NCBI GenBank assembly: GCA_004299845.1
Contig: CP036201.1
Location: forward strand, 806,001 to 870,000
DNA: 64,000 nucleotides
Direction: 5' to 3'
From: Verrucomicrobia bacterium S94
GTDB taxonomy: Bacteria > Verrucomicrobiota > Kiritimatiellia > Kiritimatiellales > Pontiellaceae
Shown: piece after piece, positions 9,016-18,448 of the stretch
How the letters are laid out: the number at the start of each line of letters is the position of its first letter
Position numbering within the stretch: the first letter of the stretch is position 1
The notes under the pieces: model-generated
Told to the model about the DNA's origin: nothing
Seen by the model: the letters and a program-made list of their open reading frames with translations, nothing else
The model's database searches: none
Position numbers and translations under genes: made by a program

Positions 9016-9224
9016 TAGGAAAAAGACTGCTTTTTTCTGTGAGCAAACAACTTGTTCACAGTTAGCAGAAGATGTGGCTTATTGTTCGGGGTGATGATGC
9101 GCACTGATACCGGGCCGTATGATTTCATTTTTTCAGTGCGGGACAAAATGATGCGATGGTGTGGGAGAGGATTGCGGACGGTTTGTGCTGGAGGATGGTC
9201 GGTCACGTGGCGCGGAAGGGGGTT

Positions 9225-10535
9225 CTACTTTTTCTTCCGGGGATTGCGGCGGGCGTTTTTCCGGGGGGCTTGGTCGGCATGCAGCTGTTTCTGCTGACCG
9301 GGCGTGAGGCGCCAGGTGGTCTGTTCGCGGATTCTGCTGACATGTTTTTTCTTATCCGGCGTGTGTTTGGATTTTACGTTTCCGGAAAAATTTTTCACCT
9401 GTTCGGAATGAAATGGATGATCTTCGACCACCTTGAGTTCTTCGTTCAGGTGAGCCTGGATGTCGCGCAGATATCCTTTTTCGGTCGGGTCGCAGAAGCT
9501 GATGGCGTTGCCTGAAGCGCCGGCGCGGGCGGTGCGGCCGATGCGATGGATGAAGGTTTCGGGTTCGTTGGGCAGGTCAAAGTTGATGATGTGGGAGATG
9601 TTTTCAATATCGATGCCCCGTGCGGCGAGGTCGGTGGCGATCAGTATGGGTGTTTCGCCGGTTTTGAAGGCCTCGAGCAGCTGCTGCCGGTGGTGCTGCG
9701 GTTTGTCGCCGTGGAGGACATCGACAGGAAGATCCTGCTTTCTCATCGATTCGGTCAGGCGGTCGGCCCCGCGTCGGGTGCGGCAGAAGATGAGGATGCG
9801 TTCGTATTTCAGTCGGTGGAGCATCCAGCTGAGCAGGATATTTTTGTTGTTTTTTTCTACATAATAGAGTGATTTCTGAATGTTTTCGGCAACGGCGGAA
9901 ACAGGATCGGCCGAAACATTCATGGGCTTATGCAGGATTCCGGTAGCAAGCGAGAGGGCGTCGGGCGGCATGGTGGCTGAGAAAAAGAGGGCCTGCCGGG
10001 TTTGCGGGAGCATAGGGGCGATTTTGCGGATGTCCGGTGCAAAGCCCATATCAAGCATGCGATCGGCTTCATCGACTACAAACACTTCAACCTGGTCAAG
10101 TTTGAGGGCTTTCCGTTCAATCAGGTCGAGCATGCGCCCGGGAGTGGCAATGAGGATATCGACGCCTTTACGCAGGGTGAGAATCTGTTCTTCGTATTCG
10201 GTTCCGCCATGGATCAGCAATGAGGTAAGTTCGGTATGAGCGGCGAATTTCCGGATATTTTCCAGTAGTTGGATGGCGAGTTCGCGGGTGGGGGATAGAA
10301 TGAGGGCGCGGACGCGGATTTCGCGGGCGGCAGTCCAGCTGTCTTCCAGCCGCTGAATCAGCGGCAGGGCAAAGGCGGCTGTTTTACCGGTTCCGGTACG
10401 GGCGCAGCCGATGATATCTCTGCCGGTTCCTATGGCCGGAATCGCCTGTTGCTGGATGGGGGTCGGTTCTGTGAAGCCGGCGTCCTCGACGGCTTTCAGG
10501 ATTTTATCATTCTGGATGAGGTCGGAAAATTGCAT
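9225..10535 (-). CDS. DEAD-box ATP-dependent RNA helicase (RhlE-like)
   Basis: 436 residues from the ATG at 10535, where the family N-terminus MQFSDLIQNDKILKAV begins. An in-frame ATG at 10643 would add 36 residues with no family match. All helicase motifs are visible: Q motif (EPTPIQQQAIP), ARTGTGKT, PTRELAIQ, TPGRMLD, VDEADRMLDMGF, SATMP, and HRIGRTARAG. A basic, low-complexity C-terminal tail rich in Lys and Arg would bind RNA. Such helicases unwind short duplexes in ribosome assembly and mRNA decay. The IS element lies just downstream. Confidence 0.9.
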   Translation of the reverse strand: MQFSDLIQNDKILKAVEDAGFTEPTPIQQQAIPAIGTGRDIIGCARTGTGKTAAFALPLIQRLEDSWTAAREIRVRALILSPTRELAIQLLENIRKFAAHTELTSLLIHGGTEYEEQILTLRKGVDILIATPGRMLDLIERKALKLDQVEVFVVDEADRMLDMGFAPDIRKIAPMLPQTRQALFFSATMPPDALSLATGILHKPMNVSADPVSAVAENIQKSLYYVEKNNKNILLSWMLHRLKYERILIFCRTRRGADRLTESMRKQDLPVDVLHGDKPQHHRQQLLEAFKTGETPILIATDLAARGIDIENISHIINFDLPNEPETFIHRIGRTARAGASGNAISFCDPTEKGYLRDIQAHLNEELKVVEDHPFHSEQVKNFSGNVKSKHTPDKKKHVSRIREQTTWRLTPGQQKQLHADQAPRKNARRNPRKKK

Positions 10536-10734
10536 AGGGGGAAAGTAACGGGCGGCGATGGGATAGGCAAAATGATTTGGAGGCAGAATGATTGGGATGA
10601 ATGGAAACTTGACGCGAAGCGAGGCTGGAGCATGCGACAGCAATGACCGAAGGGAATGGCAATCCTGAAACTTGAAACTTGAAACCAGGAGGGAAAAGCA
10701 GACAAACTCCGGAATTATAAATCAGGAAGCGATT

Positions 10735-11196
10735 ATGAAAATTTTAGTGGCGCGGATTCCGGAAGAGGGATCGAATTATGAAGGCGATGAACCGGGGGCT
10801 ATTCTGCATGCGGAGGAGGAGCAGTTTCTGCGGAATCCCGGGGATGTGCACTATAAGCTGTATGCCCAGCGGGTGTCGGAAGAACTGGTGATACGCGGTG
10901 AGTTAAATGTGGATGTGGAACTGCAGTGTGCAAGATGTGCGGAATTTTTCTCGACAAGAGTGGGGGTTTCCGATTTTCTACGCGCTTGTCCCGCCCCGGA
11001 AGGCACCGATTCGGTGGATATTACGGAGGATTTACGGGAGGAAATTCTGTTGCATGTGCCGGGGTTTCCGGTGTGCAGCGAGGCGTGCAAAGGTGTTTGT
11101 GCGCAGTGCGGCACTGATTTGAACAAAAGTTCGTGTGCGTGCGAAAAAGATGAAGGTCCGAGTGCCTGGTCGGCACTGGATGAATTGAATTTATAG
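10735..11196 (+). CDS. DUF177 / YceD-family protein
   Basis: 153 residues from the ATG at 10735, which has AGGAAG upstream; an earlier TTG at 10672 is less likely. It has the YceD layout, with a middle segment like LQCARC and a C-terminal Cys-rich part (CSEACKGVCAQCGTDLN, SSCAC) that probably binds zinc. YceD homologues lie upstream of rpmF in most bacteria and are linked to 23S rRNA maturation or large-subunit assembly. The same arrangement is seen here, followed by the fatty-acid genes. Confidence 0.85.
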   Translation: MKILVARIPEEGSNYEGDEPGAILHAEEEQFLRNPGDVHYKLYAQRVSEELVIRGELNVDVELQCARCAEFFSTRVGVSDFLRACPAPEGTDSVDITEDLREEILLHVPGFPVCSEACKGVCAQCGTDLNKSSCACEKDEGPSAWSALDELNL

Positions 11197-11331
11197 AGAG
11201 TTGCGGAAGTGGCTCGGTTAATGGTGATCGGCCGGGGATTGATGGAGTTTTTTCCGGAGAAACATTCGGGCTGATAACTATAATGATTAACTGATAACGT
11301 TGCGCAGAGCGCAGATGTAAGGAGGATTGCG

Positions 11332-11520
11332 ATGGCAGTTCCAAAAAGAAAAACTTCGAAGAGTAAAACAGCAAGCCGCAAGGCGCAGAATATGAAAAAG
11401 CCGATTGCACGTGCATCTTCCTGTTCGCAGTGCGGTGCTCCGGCAATGCCGCATCGCGCGTGTCCGAGCTGCGGGTATTATAACGGACGTCAGGTTCTCA
11501 CGGTCGTTACTGAAGACTAG
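11332..11520 (+). CDS. rpmF: 50S ribosomal protein L32
   Basis: 62 residues. It starts MAVPKRKTSKSKTASRKA, the family N-terminus, and has a zinc ribbon with four Cys (CSQCGAPAMPHRACPSCG). AAGGAGG is placed correctly before the ATG. It is a structural protein of the large ribosomal subunit. The rpmF-plsX link is widespread and the plsX ATG follows five bases after the rpmF stop, so the two are co-transcribed. Confidence 0.96.
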   Translation: MAVPKRKTSKSKTASRKAQNMKKPIARASSCSQCGAPAMPHRACPSCGYYNGRQVLTVVTED

Positions 11521-11525
11521 AGATC

Positions 11526-12536
11526 ATGCGTATCTCCGTAGATGCGATGGGGGGCGATTTTGCACCCCGCGAAATTGTCGCCGGCTCAATCCAGGCTGCT
11601 GAAAAACTTCAGGGCCTGGAAAAAATTTATCTGGTAGGCGATCAATCCGCTATCCAGGCCGAGCTGAACAAGCACAAAGGTCCGATTCCCTCCTGCATTG
11701 AAATTTTCCATTGCACGGAAGTGGTGGGCATGGGTGAGTCTCCTGCGACGGCGATCCGTCGCAAGAAGGATTCCTCGATTGCGCGTGCGGTGGAACTGGT
11801 AAAGGACGGGCGGGCCGATGCTGTTTTTTCGGCCGGAAACACGGGAGCCGCTGTTGCGGCGGCCACGTTGAAGCTCCGTACCCTTAAAGGGGTTTCGCGT
11901 CCGGCGATTGCTACCGTGATGCCGACGCCGGATAAGCCGTTTGTGCTGCTTGATGCCGGAGCCAACCCGGACAGTACGCCGGAAATGATTCAGCAGTATG
12001 CGGTGATGGGCAGCATTTATTCCCGGGAGATTCTCGGGGTTGAAAATCCGTCCGTGGGTCTGCTGAGTATTGGTGAAGAAGATGCCAAGGGCAACGAGAC
12101 CACCAAGAAAACATTCCGCCTGTTGCAGGAAACGGATATGAATTTTACCGGTAATGTCGAAAGCCGGGATCTCTACGACGGCAAGGTCAGTGTGGCTGTC
12201 TGTGACGGGTTTGTGGGGAATGTGGTACTGAAAACCAGTGAGGCTGTTGCTAAAATGATCGGCAACTGGCTTAAGGAGATGTTCAAGCAGAACATTTTCC
12301 GCATTCTGGGCTACATTCTTGCACGCGGCGTCTTTAATGAGATGAAAGCGCATGCGGATCCGGCGAGTTATGGTGGGGCTCCGTTGCTGGGTGCTAACGG
12401 GATTGTGATTATCGGCCACGGTTCCTCAAATGCTTTTGCAACATTCAATGGAATTCGGGTGGCCACTGAAGCGGTGGATCATCATGTAAACCATTTGATT
12501 GAAGATGAGCTAAAGCGTATAAATCCCGAAACCTAG
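11526..12536 (+). CDS. plsX: Phosphate acyltransferase PlsX
   Basis: 336 residues, typical for PlsX, which converts acyl-ACP to acyl-phosphate for phospholipid synthesis. The start RISVDAMGGDFAPREIVAGS and the internal SAGNTGAAVAAA, DAGANPDSTPEM and VCDGFVGNVVLKTSEA segments are diagnostic. It lies in the cluster rpmF-plsX-fabH-fabD-fabG-acpP-fabF with short gaps throughout, so expression of membrane-lipid and fatty-acid synthesis genes is likely coordinated. Confidence 0.97.
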   Translation: MRISVDAMGGDFAPREIVAGSIQAAEKLQGLEKIYLVGDQSAIQAELNKHKGPIPSCIEIFHCTEVVGMGESPATAIRRKKDSSIARAVELVKDGRADAVFSAGNTGAAVAAATLKLRTLKGVSRPAIATVMPTPDKPFVLLDAGANPDSTPEMIQQYAVMGSIYSREILGVENPSVGLLSIGEEDAKGNETTKKTFRLLQETDMNFTGNVESRDLYDGKVSVAVCDGFVGNVVLKTSEAVAKMIGNWLKEMFKQNIFRILGYILARGVFNEMKAHADPASYGGAPLLGANGIVIIGHGSSNAFATFNGIRVATEAVDHHVNHLIEDELKRINPET

Positions 12537-12556
12537 TATTTTCACGGAACGACTAC

Positions 12557-13549
12557 ATGGACGCTAAGCGCAAAGTTTCAATCATCGGGACAGGATCCTA
12601 TGTGCCCGAAAAGGTGCTGACTAATCGGGATCTCGAACAAATCGTCGAAACTTCCGACGAATGGATCTATTCCCGCACCGGCATGCGCGAGCGCCATATT
12701 GCGGCTGACGATCAGGCGGCCTCGGATCTGGGGGCGGCTGCGGCGGAAAGGGCGCTTGCTGATGCCGGGATTTCCGCCGATGAGATTGACCTGATTATTG
12801 TTGCTACGCTTTCGCCTGATATGTTTTTTCCGAGCACCGCCTGTTTTGTTCAGGAGAAAATCGGGGCGAAAAATGCATTCTGCTATGACCTCGGTGCGGC
12901 CTGTTCCGGGTTTCTTTATGCGCTCGACAGCGCCAAAAATCAGATCGCGGCCGGTTCGGTTGAGACTGCGCTGGTGATCGGTTCAGAAAAAATGAGTACG
13001 TTTGTGGACTGGGAGGACCGTTCCACCTGTATTCTTTTCGGCGACGGTGCCGGCGCGGCGGTGTTGCGGGCCGGAGGAGAAGGGCGGGGCGTGATGAATT
13101 CGGTGATGGGATCCGATGGATCGCTGGCGGATCTGCTGTGGACGCCGGGCGGCGGGAGCCGTAATCCGATTTCGCATGAAATGATCGATCGGAAGGACCA
13201 TTATCTGAAGATGCAGGGCCGCGAAGTGTTCAAGCATGCGGTAAAACGCATGAGCGAGACGGTTGTGCAGGTTCTGGAGCGGAACGAAATTTCGATTGAT
13301 GAAGTGAAATGCATCATTCCGCATCAGGCGAATATCCGTATCATCGATGCCATTTCAAAGCGGCTCGGGGTGGCCGACCGCATGTATGCGAATGTTGAAA
13401 AATATGCGAATACCTCCTCTGCCGCATTGGCTATTGCACTGGATGAAGCGGTGAAGGATGGAACAATTTCCAAGGGCGACCTGGTGGTGCTGACGGTATT
13501 CGGCGGCGGATTTACCTGGGGCGCGAATGTACTGGAATGGGGGAAATAA
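12557..13549 (+). CDS. fabH: 3-oxoacyl-ACP synthase III (FabH)
   Basis: 330 residues. FabH condenses acetyl-CoA or another short acyl-CoA with malonyl-ACP to start fatty-acid elongation. The catalytic triad is visible: Cys in DLGAACSGFLYAL, His in IIPHQANIRIID, and Asn in EKYANTSSAALA. The C-terminal GGGFTWGANVLEW is the standard ending. The stop overlaps the fabD start as TAATG, suggesting translational coupling. Confidence 0.97.
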   Translation: MDAKRKVSIIGTGSYVPEKVLTNRDLEQIVETSDEWIYSRTGMRERHIAADDQAASDLGAAAAERALADAGISADEIDLIIVATLSPDMFFPSTACFVQEKIGAKNAFCYDLGAACSGFLYALDSAKNQIAAGSVETALVIGSEKMSTFVDWEDRSTCILFGDGAGAAVLRAGGEGRGVMNSVMGSDGSLADLLWTPGGGSRNPISHEMIDRKDHYLKMQGREVFKHAVKRMSETVVQVLERNEISIDEVKCIIPHQANIRIIDAISKRLGVADRMYANVEKYANTSSAALAIALDEAVKDGTISKGDLVVLTVFGGGFTWGANVLEWGK

Positions 13550-14448
13550 TGAAGAGAGCTATCGTCTTTCCCGGACAGGGATCGCAGACTGTTGGAATGG
13601 GGCAGGATCTGGCGGAGGCTATTCCGGAATGTAAAGCGCTATTTGATCAGGCCGATGAAATTCTCGGATACGATCTGGCAGGAATCTGTTTTAAAGGACC
13701 GCAGGAGGAATTGAATAAATCCAACCATGCGCAGCTCGGTATTTTTGTAGCCAGCGCGGCGGCGTTCAAGGCGCTGGAGCTTAAATTTCCGGATTTCGAA
13801 TACGATGTGCTTGCGGGTCACAGCCTCGGAGAATGGACGGCGCTCTATGTTTCCGGTGCGGTCAGTTTTGAAGATACAATTAAAGTGTTGAAAGCGCGCG
13901 GTGAATTTATGCAGGCCGCCTGCGAGGAAAACCCCGGCGCCATGCTGGCGGTGATGAATCTTGATGGGGGTAAGCTGCTCGAAATTGCCGGCGAAGCCGG
14001 TTGCCATGTAGCCAATTTTAATTCGCTTTCGCAGACCGTACTTTCCGGTACGGCGGAGTCGATTGATAAAGCGGAGGCCCTCTGCAAGGAAGCCGGCGCG
14101 AAACGTGCGGTGCGTCTTCCGGTGGCGGGTGCATTCCATTCTCCGCTGATGCAGCCTGCCGCGGATAAAATGAATGAATTTCTTTCCGGTATTCAGCTGG
14201 GAATTCCTGCGAAGCCGGTACTTTCCAATGTGACTGCGGATGTTCATGTTCCGGCGGAGCTTCAGCAGAATATGGTTAAGCAGATCACCTCCTCGGTGCA
14301 GTGGGTGGCTTCCGTGCAGAAGTTGGTTGCCGATGGGGTTGAGGAACTTGTTGAAGTCGGTCCGGGTAAGGTTCTTGCCGGTCTTATAAAGCGTATTGAC
14401 AAGGGTGCGGCAGTTCGTAACATCGGTCGGCTCACTGATTTTGAATAA
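13549..14448 (+). CDS. fabD: Malonyl-CoA:ACP transacylase FabD
   Basis: 299 residues from the ATG at 13549, which overlaps the fabH stop by one base. An ATG 12 bases earlier exists but the coupled start is preferred. It loads malonyl groups onto acyl carrier protein. The N-terminus FPGQGSQTVGMG, the nucleophile elbow GHSLGEWTALY with the active Ser, the Arg in LKARGEFMQ, and the His in GAFHSPLM are present. ACP, one of its substrates, is encoded two genes downstream. Confidence 0.97.
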   Translation: MKRAIVFPGQGSQTVGMGQDLAEAIPECKALFDQADEILGYDLAGICFKGPQEELNKSNHAQLGIFVASAAAFKALELKFPDFEYDVLAGHSLGEWTALYVSGAVSFEDTIKVLKARGEFMQAACEENPGAMLAVMNLDGGKLLEIAGEAGCHVANFNSLSQTVLSGTAESIDKAEALCKEAGAKRAVRLPVAGAFHSPLMQPAADKMNEFLSGIQLGIPAKPVLSNVTADVHVPAELQQNMVKQITSSVQWVASVQKLVADGVEELVEVGPGKVLAGLIKRIDKGAAVRNIGRLTDFE

Positions 14449-14464
14449 CAGATAGGGGATGCTC

Positions 14465-15208
14465 ATGTTTGATTTGAACGGAAAAGTTGCAGTGGTTACC
14501 GGTTCCGCCCGCGGGCTGGGACAGGCGATTGCACTGAAAATGGCGGAGGCCGGTGCCGATGTTGCTGTGTGCGATCTGAATGCGGAATGGTGCGAAGAGA
14601 CCGTTGAAAAAGTAAAAGCCATGGGGCGTGAAGCCACGGGTTATGGTGTGAATGTGGCGGATGCGGACAGTGTGACGGCCGGCATTAAATCCATTGAAAA
14701 AGATTTCGGTAAAATCGATATTCTTGTGAACAACGCCGGAATCACCAAAGACGGTCTGCTGATGCGTATGAGCGAAGAAGACTGGGATGCGGTTCTTGAT
14801 GTTAACCTCAAGGGCGTGTTCCTCTGCACCAAAGCGGCCATGCGCGGCATGATGAAACAGCGTTCCGGAACGATTGTGAATATTGCGTCGGTAATCGGTC
14901 TGATGGGCAATGCCGGTCAGGCAAACTATGCGGCGTCAAAAGGCGGTGTGATTTCCTTCAGTAAAACGGTGGCCAAAGAACTGGCATCCCGCGGCGTGCG
15001 CTGCAATGCGATTGCTCCCGGTTTCATCCGTTCTGCAATGACCGATAAACTGGATGAAGAGATTCAGAATAAAATGAAAGAGCTGATTCCGCTGGGCCGT
15101 TTCGGTGATCCGGAAGATGTGGCTAATGTGGCCCTGTTTTTGGCAAGCGATGCCTCCGCATATGTTACGGGACAAGTCCTCTCGACATGCGGCGGCATGG
15201 TGATGTAA
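14465..15208 (+). CDS. fabG: 3-oxoacyl-ACP reductase FabG
   Basis: 247 residues from the ATG at 14465, placed about six bases after AGGGG; the ATG at 14459 is too close to it. The enzyme reduces 3-oxoacyl-ACP with NADPH. The cofactor loop is [12 protein letters not shown], then NNAGITKD, the catalytic Ser in [12 protein letters not shown], and YAASK. The end reads STCGGMVM where FabG proteins usually have VDGGMVM, a small local difference away from the active site. Confidence 0.95.
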   Translation: MFDLNGKVAVVTGSARGLGQAIALKMAEAGADVAVCDLNAEWCEETVEKVKAMGREATGYGVNVADADSVTAGIKSIEKDFGKIDILVNNAGITKDGLLMRMSEEDWDAVLDVNLKGVFLCTKAAMRGMMKQRSGTIVNIASVIGLMGNAGQANYAASKGGVISFSKTVAKELASRGVRCNAIAPGFIRSAMTDKLDEEIQNKMKELIPLGRFGDPEDVANVALFLASDASAYVTGQVLSTCGGMVM

Positions 15209-15247
15209 CGTTTAAAAGTGTAAACCTAGGAAAAGGAGACAATTAAA

Positions 15248-15484
15248 ATGGCACTTGAAGATAAAGTAAAAGATATCATTGTTGAGCAGCTCGGCGTGAA
15301 TGCCGATCAGGTTACCGAAGGTGCTTCGTTCATTGAAGATCTCGGCGCAGACTCTCTGGATACGGTTGAGCTGGTTATGGCTTTCGAAGAAGAATTCGGT
15401 GCTGAAATTCCGGACGAAGATGCTGAAAAGCTCACTTCCGTCGGCGGCGTAATCAGCTATCTGAAAGAAAAAGGTTTCGAATAA
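15248..15484 (+). CDS. acpP: Acyl carrier protein
   Basis: 78 residues and strongly acidic. The phosphopantetheine attachment Ser is in [21 protein letters not shown] carries growing acyl chains and interacts with every enzyme encoded around it, and also with lipid A acyltransferases such as the one near 34 kb. AGGAGA lies a few bases before the ATG. A perfect 12-base-pair hairpin follows before fabF and could set a higher ACP:FabF ratio. Confidence 0.98.
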   Translation: MALEDKVKDIIVEQLGVNADQVTEGASFIEDLGADSLDTVELVMAFEEEFGAEIPDEDAEKLTSVGGVISYLKEKGFE

Positions 15485-15504
15485 ACCGACACATTGATTA
15501 TTTC

Positions 15505-15541
15505 AATGGCCGGAACCGCTCTGCGGGGTGTTCCGGCCATT
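15505..15541 (+). terminator. Hairpin between acpP and fabF, possible attenuator
   Basis: AATGGCCGGAAC (15505-15516) and GTTCCGGCCATT (15530-15541) form a perfect 12-base-pair stem with a 13-base loop. Only a weak T-rich tract follows, so partial termination or 3'-end protection of the acpP transcript is more likely than full termination, given that fabF starts 28 bases later. Confidence 0.6.
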
Positions 15542-15568
15542 TATCATAACACATTTGAGGTACGGGAT

Positions 15569-16813
15569 ATGAGTGGGCGTAAAGTGGTTGTAACTGGACT
15601 CGGAGTGGTTTCTCCGGTCGGAAGTGAACTGGGCACGTTCTGGGATAACATCAAAAACGGCAGATCGGGCATAGGCCGGGTGCAGCAGATGGATGATATT
15701 GATCAGTATCCCGTACAGATTGCCGGTGAAGTCAAGGATCTGGATATCGAACGGTTTGTGGACCGGAAAGATGCGCGCAAAATGGATCCGTTCTCGATTT
15801 ACGGTGTTGCTGCCGCCACGCTGGCGATTGAAGATTCCGGGATTGATCCGGATCAGATTGATCAGGAACGTGCGGGGGTTCTGGCCAGTTCCGGTATCGG
15901 GGGAATGCAGGTGATGCAGAACGAGTGTCTGAAAGCCTATGAAAAAGGGCCTCGCCGGGTTTCTCCGCAGCTCATTCCGCAGATGATTACTAATATTCTT
16001 TCGGGCTATGTTTCCATTAAATATGGATTTAAAGGTCCTAACTTCTGCATTACCAGTGCCTGCGCTTCCGGTACGCATTCGATCGGCGAAGCCATGCGGA
16101 TGATTCAGTACGGCGATGCCGATATTATGATTGCCGGCGGTTCCGAGGCATCGGTTGCCATGCTCGGCGTTGCCGGTTTTGCGGCATTGCGCGCAACCAG
16201 CCGCCGTAATGATGACCCGGAAGCGGCTTCCCGCCCGTTCGACCTTGAACGCGACGGTTTTGTGATGTCTGAAGGGGCCGGTATGATTGTGCTCGAATCT
16301 GAAGAGCATGCCCGGGCGCGCGGCGCAAAAATCTACTGCTATGCTTCCGGATACGGGCGCACCGGCGATGCCTACCACGTGACCGCTCCGGATGCCTCGG
16401 CAGTGCAGTCGGCCCGCGGGATGGCGCTGGCGATTGCAGATGCCGGCCTGAGTCCCGATGATATTGATTATGTGAATGCACACGGCACCAGTACACCGCT
16501 CAATGATAAGGGAGAAACGCTGGCTGTTAAAAAGGCGCTGGGGGAAAAGAAGGCCTATGCAACGGCGGTCAGTTCCACCAAATCCATGACCGGCCATATG
16601 CTCGGAGCGGCGGGCGGCGTTGAAGCGGCCATTATGGCTCTGGCGGTTCGCGATAATATTGCGCCGCCGACGATTAACTACAATACGCCTGATCCGGACT
16701 GTGATCTGGACTATGTGCCGAACAAAATGCGCGAAATGCAGATCAATGCCGCGCTGAGCAACTCGCTCGGTTTCGGCGGCCACAACGCCACGCTCTGCTT
16801 TACCAAGGCATAG
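15569..16813 (+). CDS. fabF: 3-oxoacyl-ACP synthase II (FabF)
   Basis: 414 residues from the ATG at 15569, preceded by TTGAGGTA. A longer reading from 15494 would translate the hairpin and is rejected. The enzyme elongates acyl-ACPs with malonyl-ACP. Catalytic Cys is in SACASGTHSIGEAM and the two His are in NAHGTSTPLND and STKSMTGHMLGAAGG. The conserved Lys is in the same STK segment. Last gene of the fatty-acid run, followed by an intrinsic terminator. Confidence 0.97.
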   Translation: MSGRKVVVTGLGVVSPVGSELGTFWDNIKNGRSGIGRVQQMDDIDQYPVQIAGEVKDLDIERFVDRKDARKMDPFSIYGVAAATLAIEDSGIDPDQIDQERAGVLASSGIGGMQVMQNECLKAYEKGPRRVSPQLIPQMITNILSGYVSIKYGFKGPNFCITSACASGTHSIGEAMRMIQYGDADIMIAGGSEASVAMLGVAGFAALRATSRRNDDPEAASRPFDLERDGFVMSEGAGMIVLESEEHARARGAKIYCYASGYGRTGDAYHVTAPDASAVQSARGMALAIADAGLSPDDIDYVNAHGTSTPLNDKGETLAVKKALGEKKAYATAVSSTKSMTGHMLGAAGGVEAAIMALAVRDNIAPPTINYNTPDPDCDLDYVPNKMREMQINAALSNSLGFGGHNATLCFTKA

Positions 16814-16838
16814 GTTTTCTGATAGCAGGAAATGCGAA

Positions 16839-16875
16839 AGACGGGAAAGGGTCGGATGGCCTTCCCGTCTTTTTT
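16839..16875 (+). terminator. Rho-independent terminator after fabF
   Basis: AAGACGGGAA (16839-16848) pairs with TTCCCGTCTT (16862-16871), extended by an AGG/CCT closure with one bulge, and is followed by a T run. Confidence 0.85.
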
Positions 16876-16981
16876 CTGTGGAGGCAGAGAGTTCGCCTGC
16901 ATTACGACATCTGTTTCGGACGCAGGCCTTTTCTTTTTTCCGGCTTCCAATGTGCGGAATAAAACGGCACCGTTTGCGGCT

Positions 16982-17482
16982 ATGAGAAATTTTATGGATA
17001 AAATAAAAAGCCGTTCGGAAATGGTTGCGGAGCGGGCCCGTCTGAAGGCCGAGGGGAAGGTTGTTTCATTCACGAACGGCTGTTTCGACATTCTGCATTC
17101 CGGCCATGTGACGTATCTGAATTTTGCGAGGGAGCAGGGCGATGTGCTGGTGCTGGGTATGAATTCGGATGCTTCTGTGAAACGGAATAAGGGGGATGAT
17201 CGCCCGATTGTCTGCGAGGAGGACCGGGCCAGGGTTATTGCTGCGCTGGAGTGTGTAGACTATGTGGTGCTGTTCGATGAAGATGAGCCGCGGGATCTGA
17301 TTGCCGAGCTGCTGCCGGATGTGCTGGTGAAGGGCGAGGACTGGGCGCACTATGTTTCCGGCCGCGAAGAGGTCGAGGCCGCCGGCGGCAGAGTGGTGCT
17401 TGCGAAAATGGTGGAGGGGCGGTCCACCACGAATGTGATCGGGCGTGTTTTAGAGGTCTACGGGAAGTCGGAGGAAAAGTAA
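16982..17482 (+). CDS. D-glycero-beta-D-manno-heptose 1-phosphate adenylyltransferase (HldE C-terminal type)
   Basis: 166 residues from the ATG at 16982, with another possible ATG at 16994. It is a stand-alone nucleotidyltransferase (RfaE2) with the signature FTNGCFDILHSGHVTYL, that is the HxGH ATP-binding motif, and the later EGRSTTNVI segment. It makes ADP-heptose for the lipopolysaccharide inner core. No kinase half (RfaE1) is fused or seen nearby. Its stop overlaps the ATG of the epimerase gene as TAATG, so the two act in the same pathway and are coupled. Confidence 0.9.
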   Translation: MRNFMDKIKSRSEMVAERARLKAEGKVVSFTNGCFDILHSGHVTYLNFAREQGDVLVLGMNSDASVKRNKGDDRPIVCEEDRARVIAALECVDYVVLFDEDEPRDLIAELLPDVLVKGEDWAHYVSGREEVEAAGGRVVLAKMVEGRSTTNVIGRVLEVYGKSEEK

Positions 17483-18447
17483 TGGGTATTAAATACATTG
17501 TAACCGGCGGGGCCGGATTTATCGGCAGCAATATTGTTAAAGAGCTGAATGCACGGGGCGAGGACGATATTCTGATTGTCGATTCGCTGGGCACGGGCGA
17601 GAAATGGAAAAATCTGGTGGGGTTGCGCTATGAGGATTATCTCGATAAGGGCGATCTGTTTTCCGTGATCGGCGATGGCCTGCTGAATGATGTTGAGGTG
17701 ATTTATCATCTGGGAGCCTGCAGTGCGACCACGGAAAAGGATGCTGATTATCTGGCGGAGAATAATTACGGTTATACTCGAGCACTCTGTGAAACCTGTC
17801 TGGAAAACGGGGTACGTTTTGTTTATGCCTCAAGTGCGGCGACGTATGGAGACGGAAATCTGGGGTATTCGGATGCTGATGAGGATACGCCGAAGTACAG
17901 GCCGCTGAATATGTACGGCTATTCGAAGCACATGTTTGATCTGTGGGCGCTGAAAGAGGGGATTGCGGATCAGATTGCCGGGATGAAGTATTTTAATGTG
18001 TATGGTCCCGGTGAGGCGCATAAGGATGATATGCGTTCGGTGGTGCATAAATCCTATTTCCAGATCCTGGAAACGGGCGAGGTGAAACTGTTTAAGTCGC
18101 ACCGTCCGGATTACGAAGATGGTGAACAGGTCCGTGATTTCGTCTATGTGAAGGACGCAGTTAAGGAGACGCTGTGGTTCGGCGAAAATCGTGAAGTCGG
18201 CGGAATTTTCAACTGCGGGACGGGTACTCCGCGTACATGGGTTGATCTGGTTTCTGCTGTATTCAGGGCGATGGGCCGGGAGCCGAACATTTCATTTATT
18301 GATATGCCGGAACATTTACAGGGAAAATATCAGTATCATACGCAGGCGGATTTAACCAAGCTGCGTGCTGCAGGGTATGCCGAGGAATTTACTGCGCTGG
18401 AGGATGGTGTGGCTGATTATGTGCAGAACTATCTGATGAAGGAGTAA
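17482..18447 (+). CDS. hldD: ADP-L-glycero-D-manno-heptose 6-epimerase
   Basis: 321 residues, an extended SDR. The NAD(P)-binding loop is TGGAGFIGSNIV, followed by the HLGACSATTEKDADYL region specific to HldD/RfaD, and the YGYSK catalytic Tyr/Lys. KYFNVYGPGEAHKDDMRSVV is also characteristic. It epimerises ADP-D,D-heptose to ADP-L,D-heptose, the LPS core precursor, so the organism has an outer membrane with heptose-containing LPS. It is coupled to the preceding nucleotidyltransferase gene. Confidence 0.94.
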   Translation: MGIKYIVTGGAGFIGSNIVKELNARGEDDILIVDSLGTGEKWKNLVGLRYEDYLDKGDLFSVIGDGLLNDVEVIYHLGACSATTEKDADYLAENNYGYTRALCETCLENGVRFVYASSAATYGDGNLGYSDADEDTPKYRPLNMYGYSKHMFDLWALKEGIADQIAGMKYFNVYGPGEAHKDDMRSVVHKSYFQILETGEVKLFKSHRPDYEDGEQVRDFVYVKDAVKETLWFGENREVGGIFNCGTGTPRTWVDLVSAVFRAMGREPNISFIDMPEHLQGKYQYHTQADLTKLRAAGYAEEFTALEDGVADYVQNYLMKE

Positions 18448-18448
18448 A

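Noticed and set aside
9015-9206. 63-residue minus-strand frame between the IS element and rhlE
   Set aside because: Starts without a ribosome-binding site in a low-complexity region and ends at the insertion boundary; probably random.
15494-15568. N-terminal extension of FabF by 25 residues
   Set aside because: It would translate the acpP-fabF hairpin; family alignment begins at the ATG at 15569 that has TTGAGGTA upstream.
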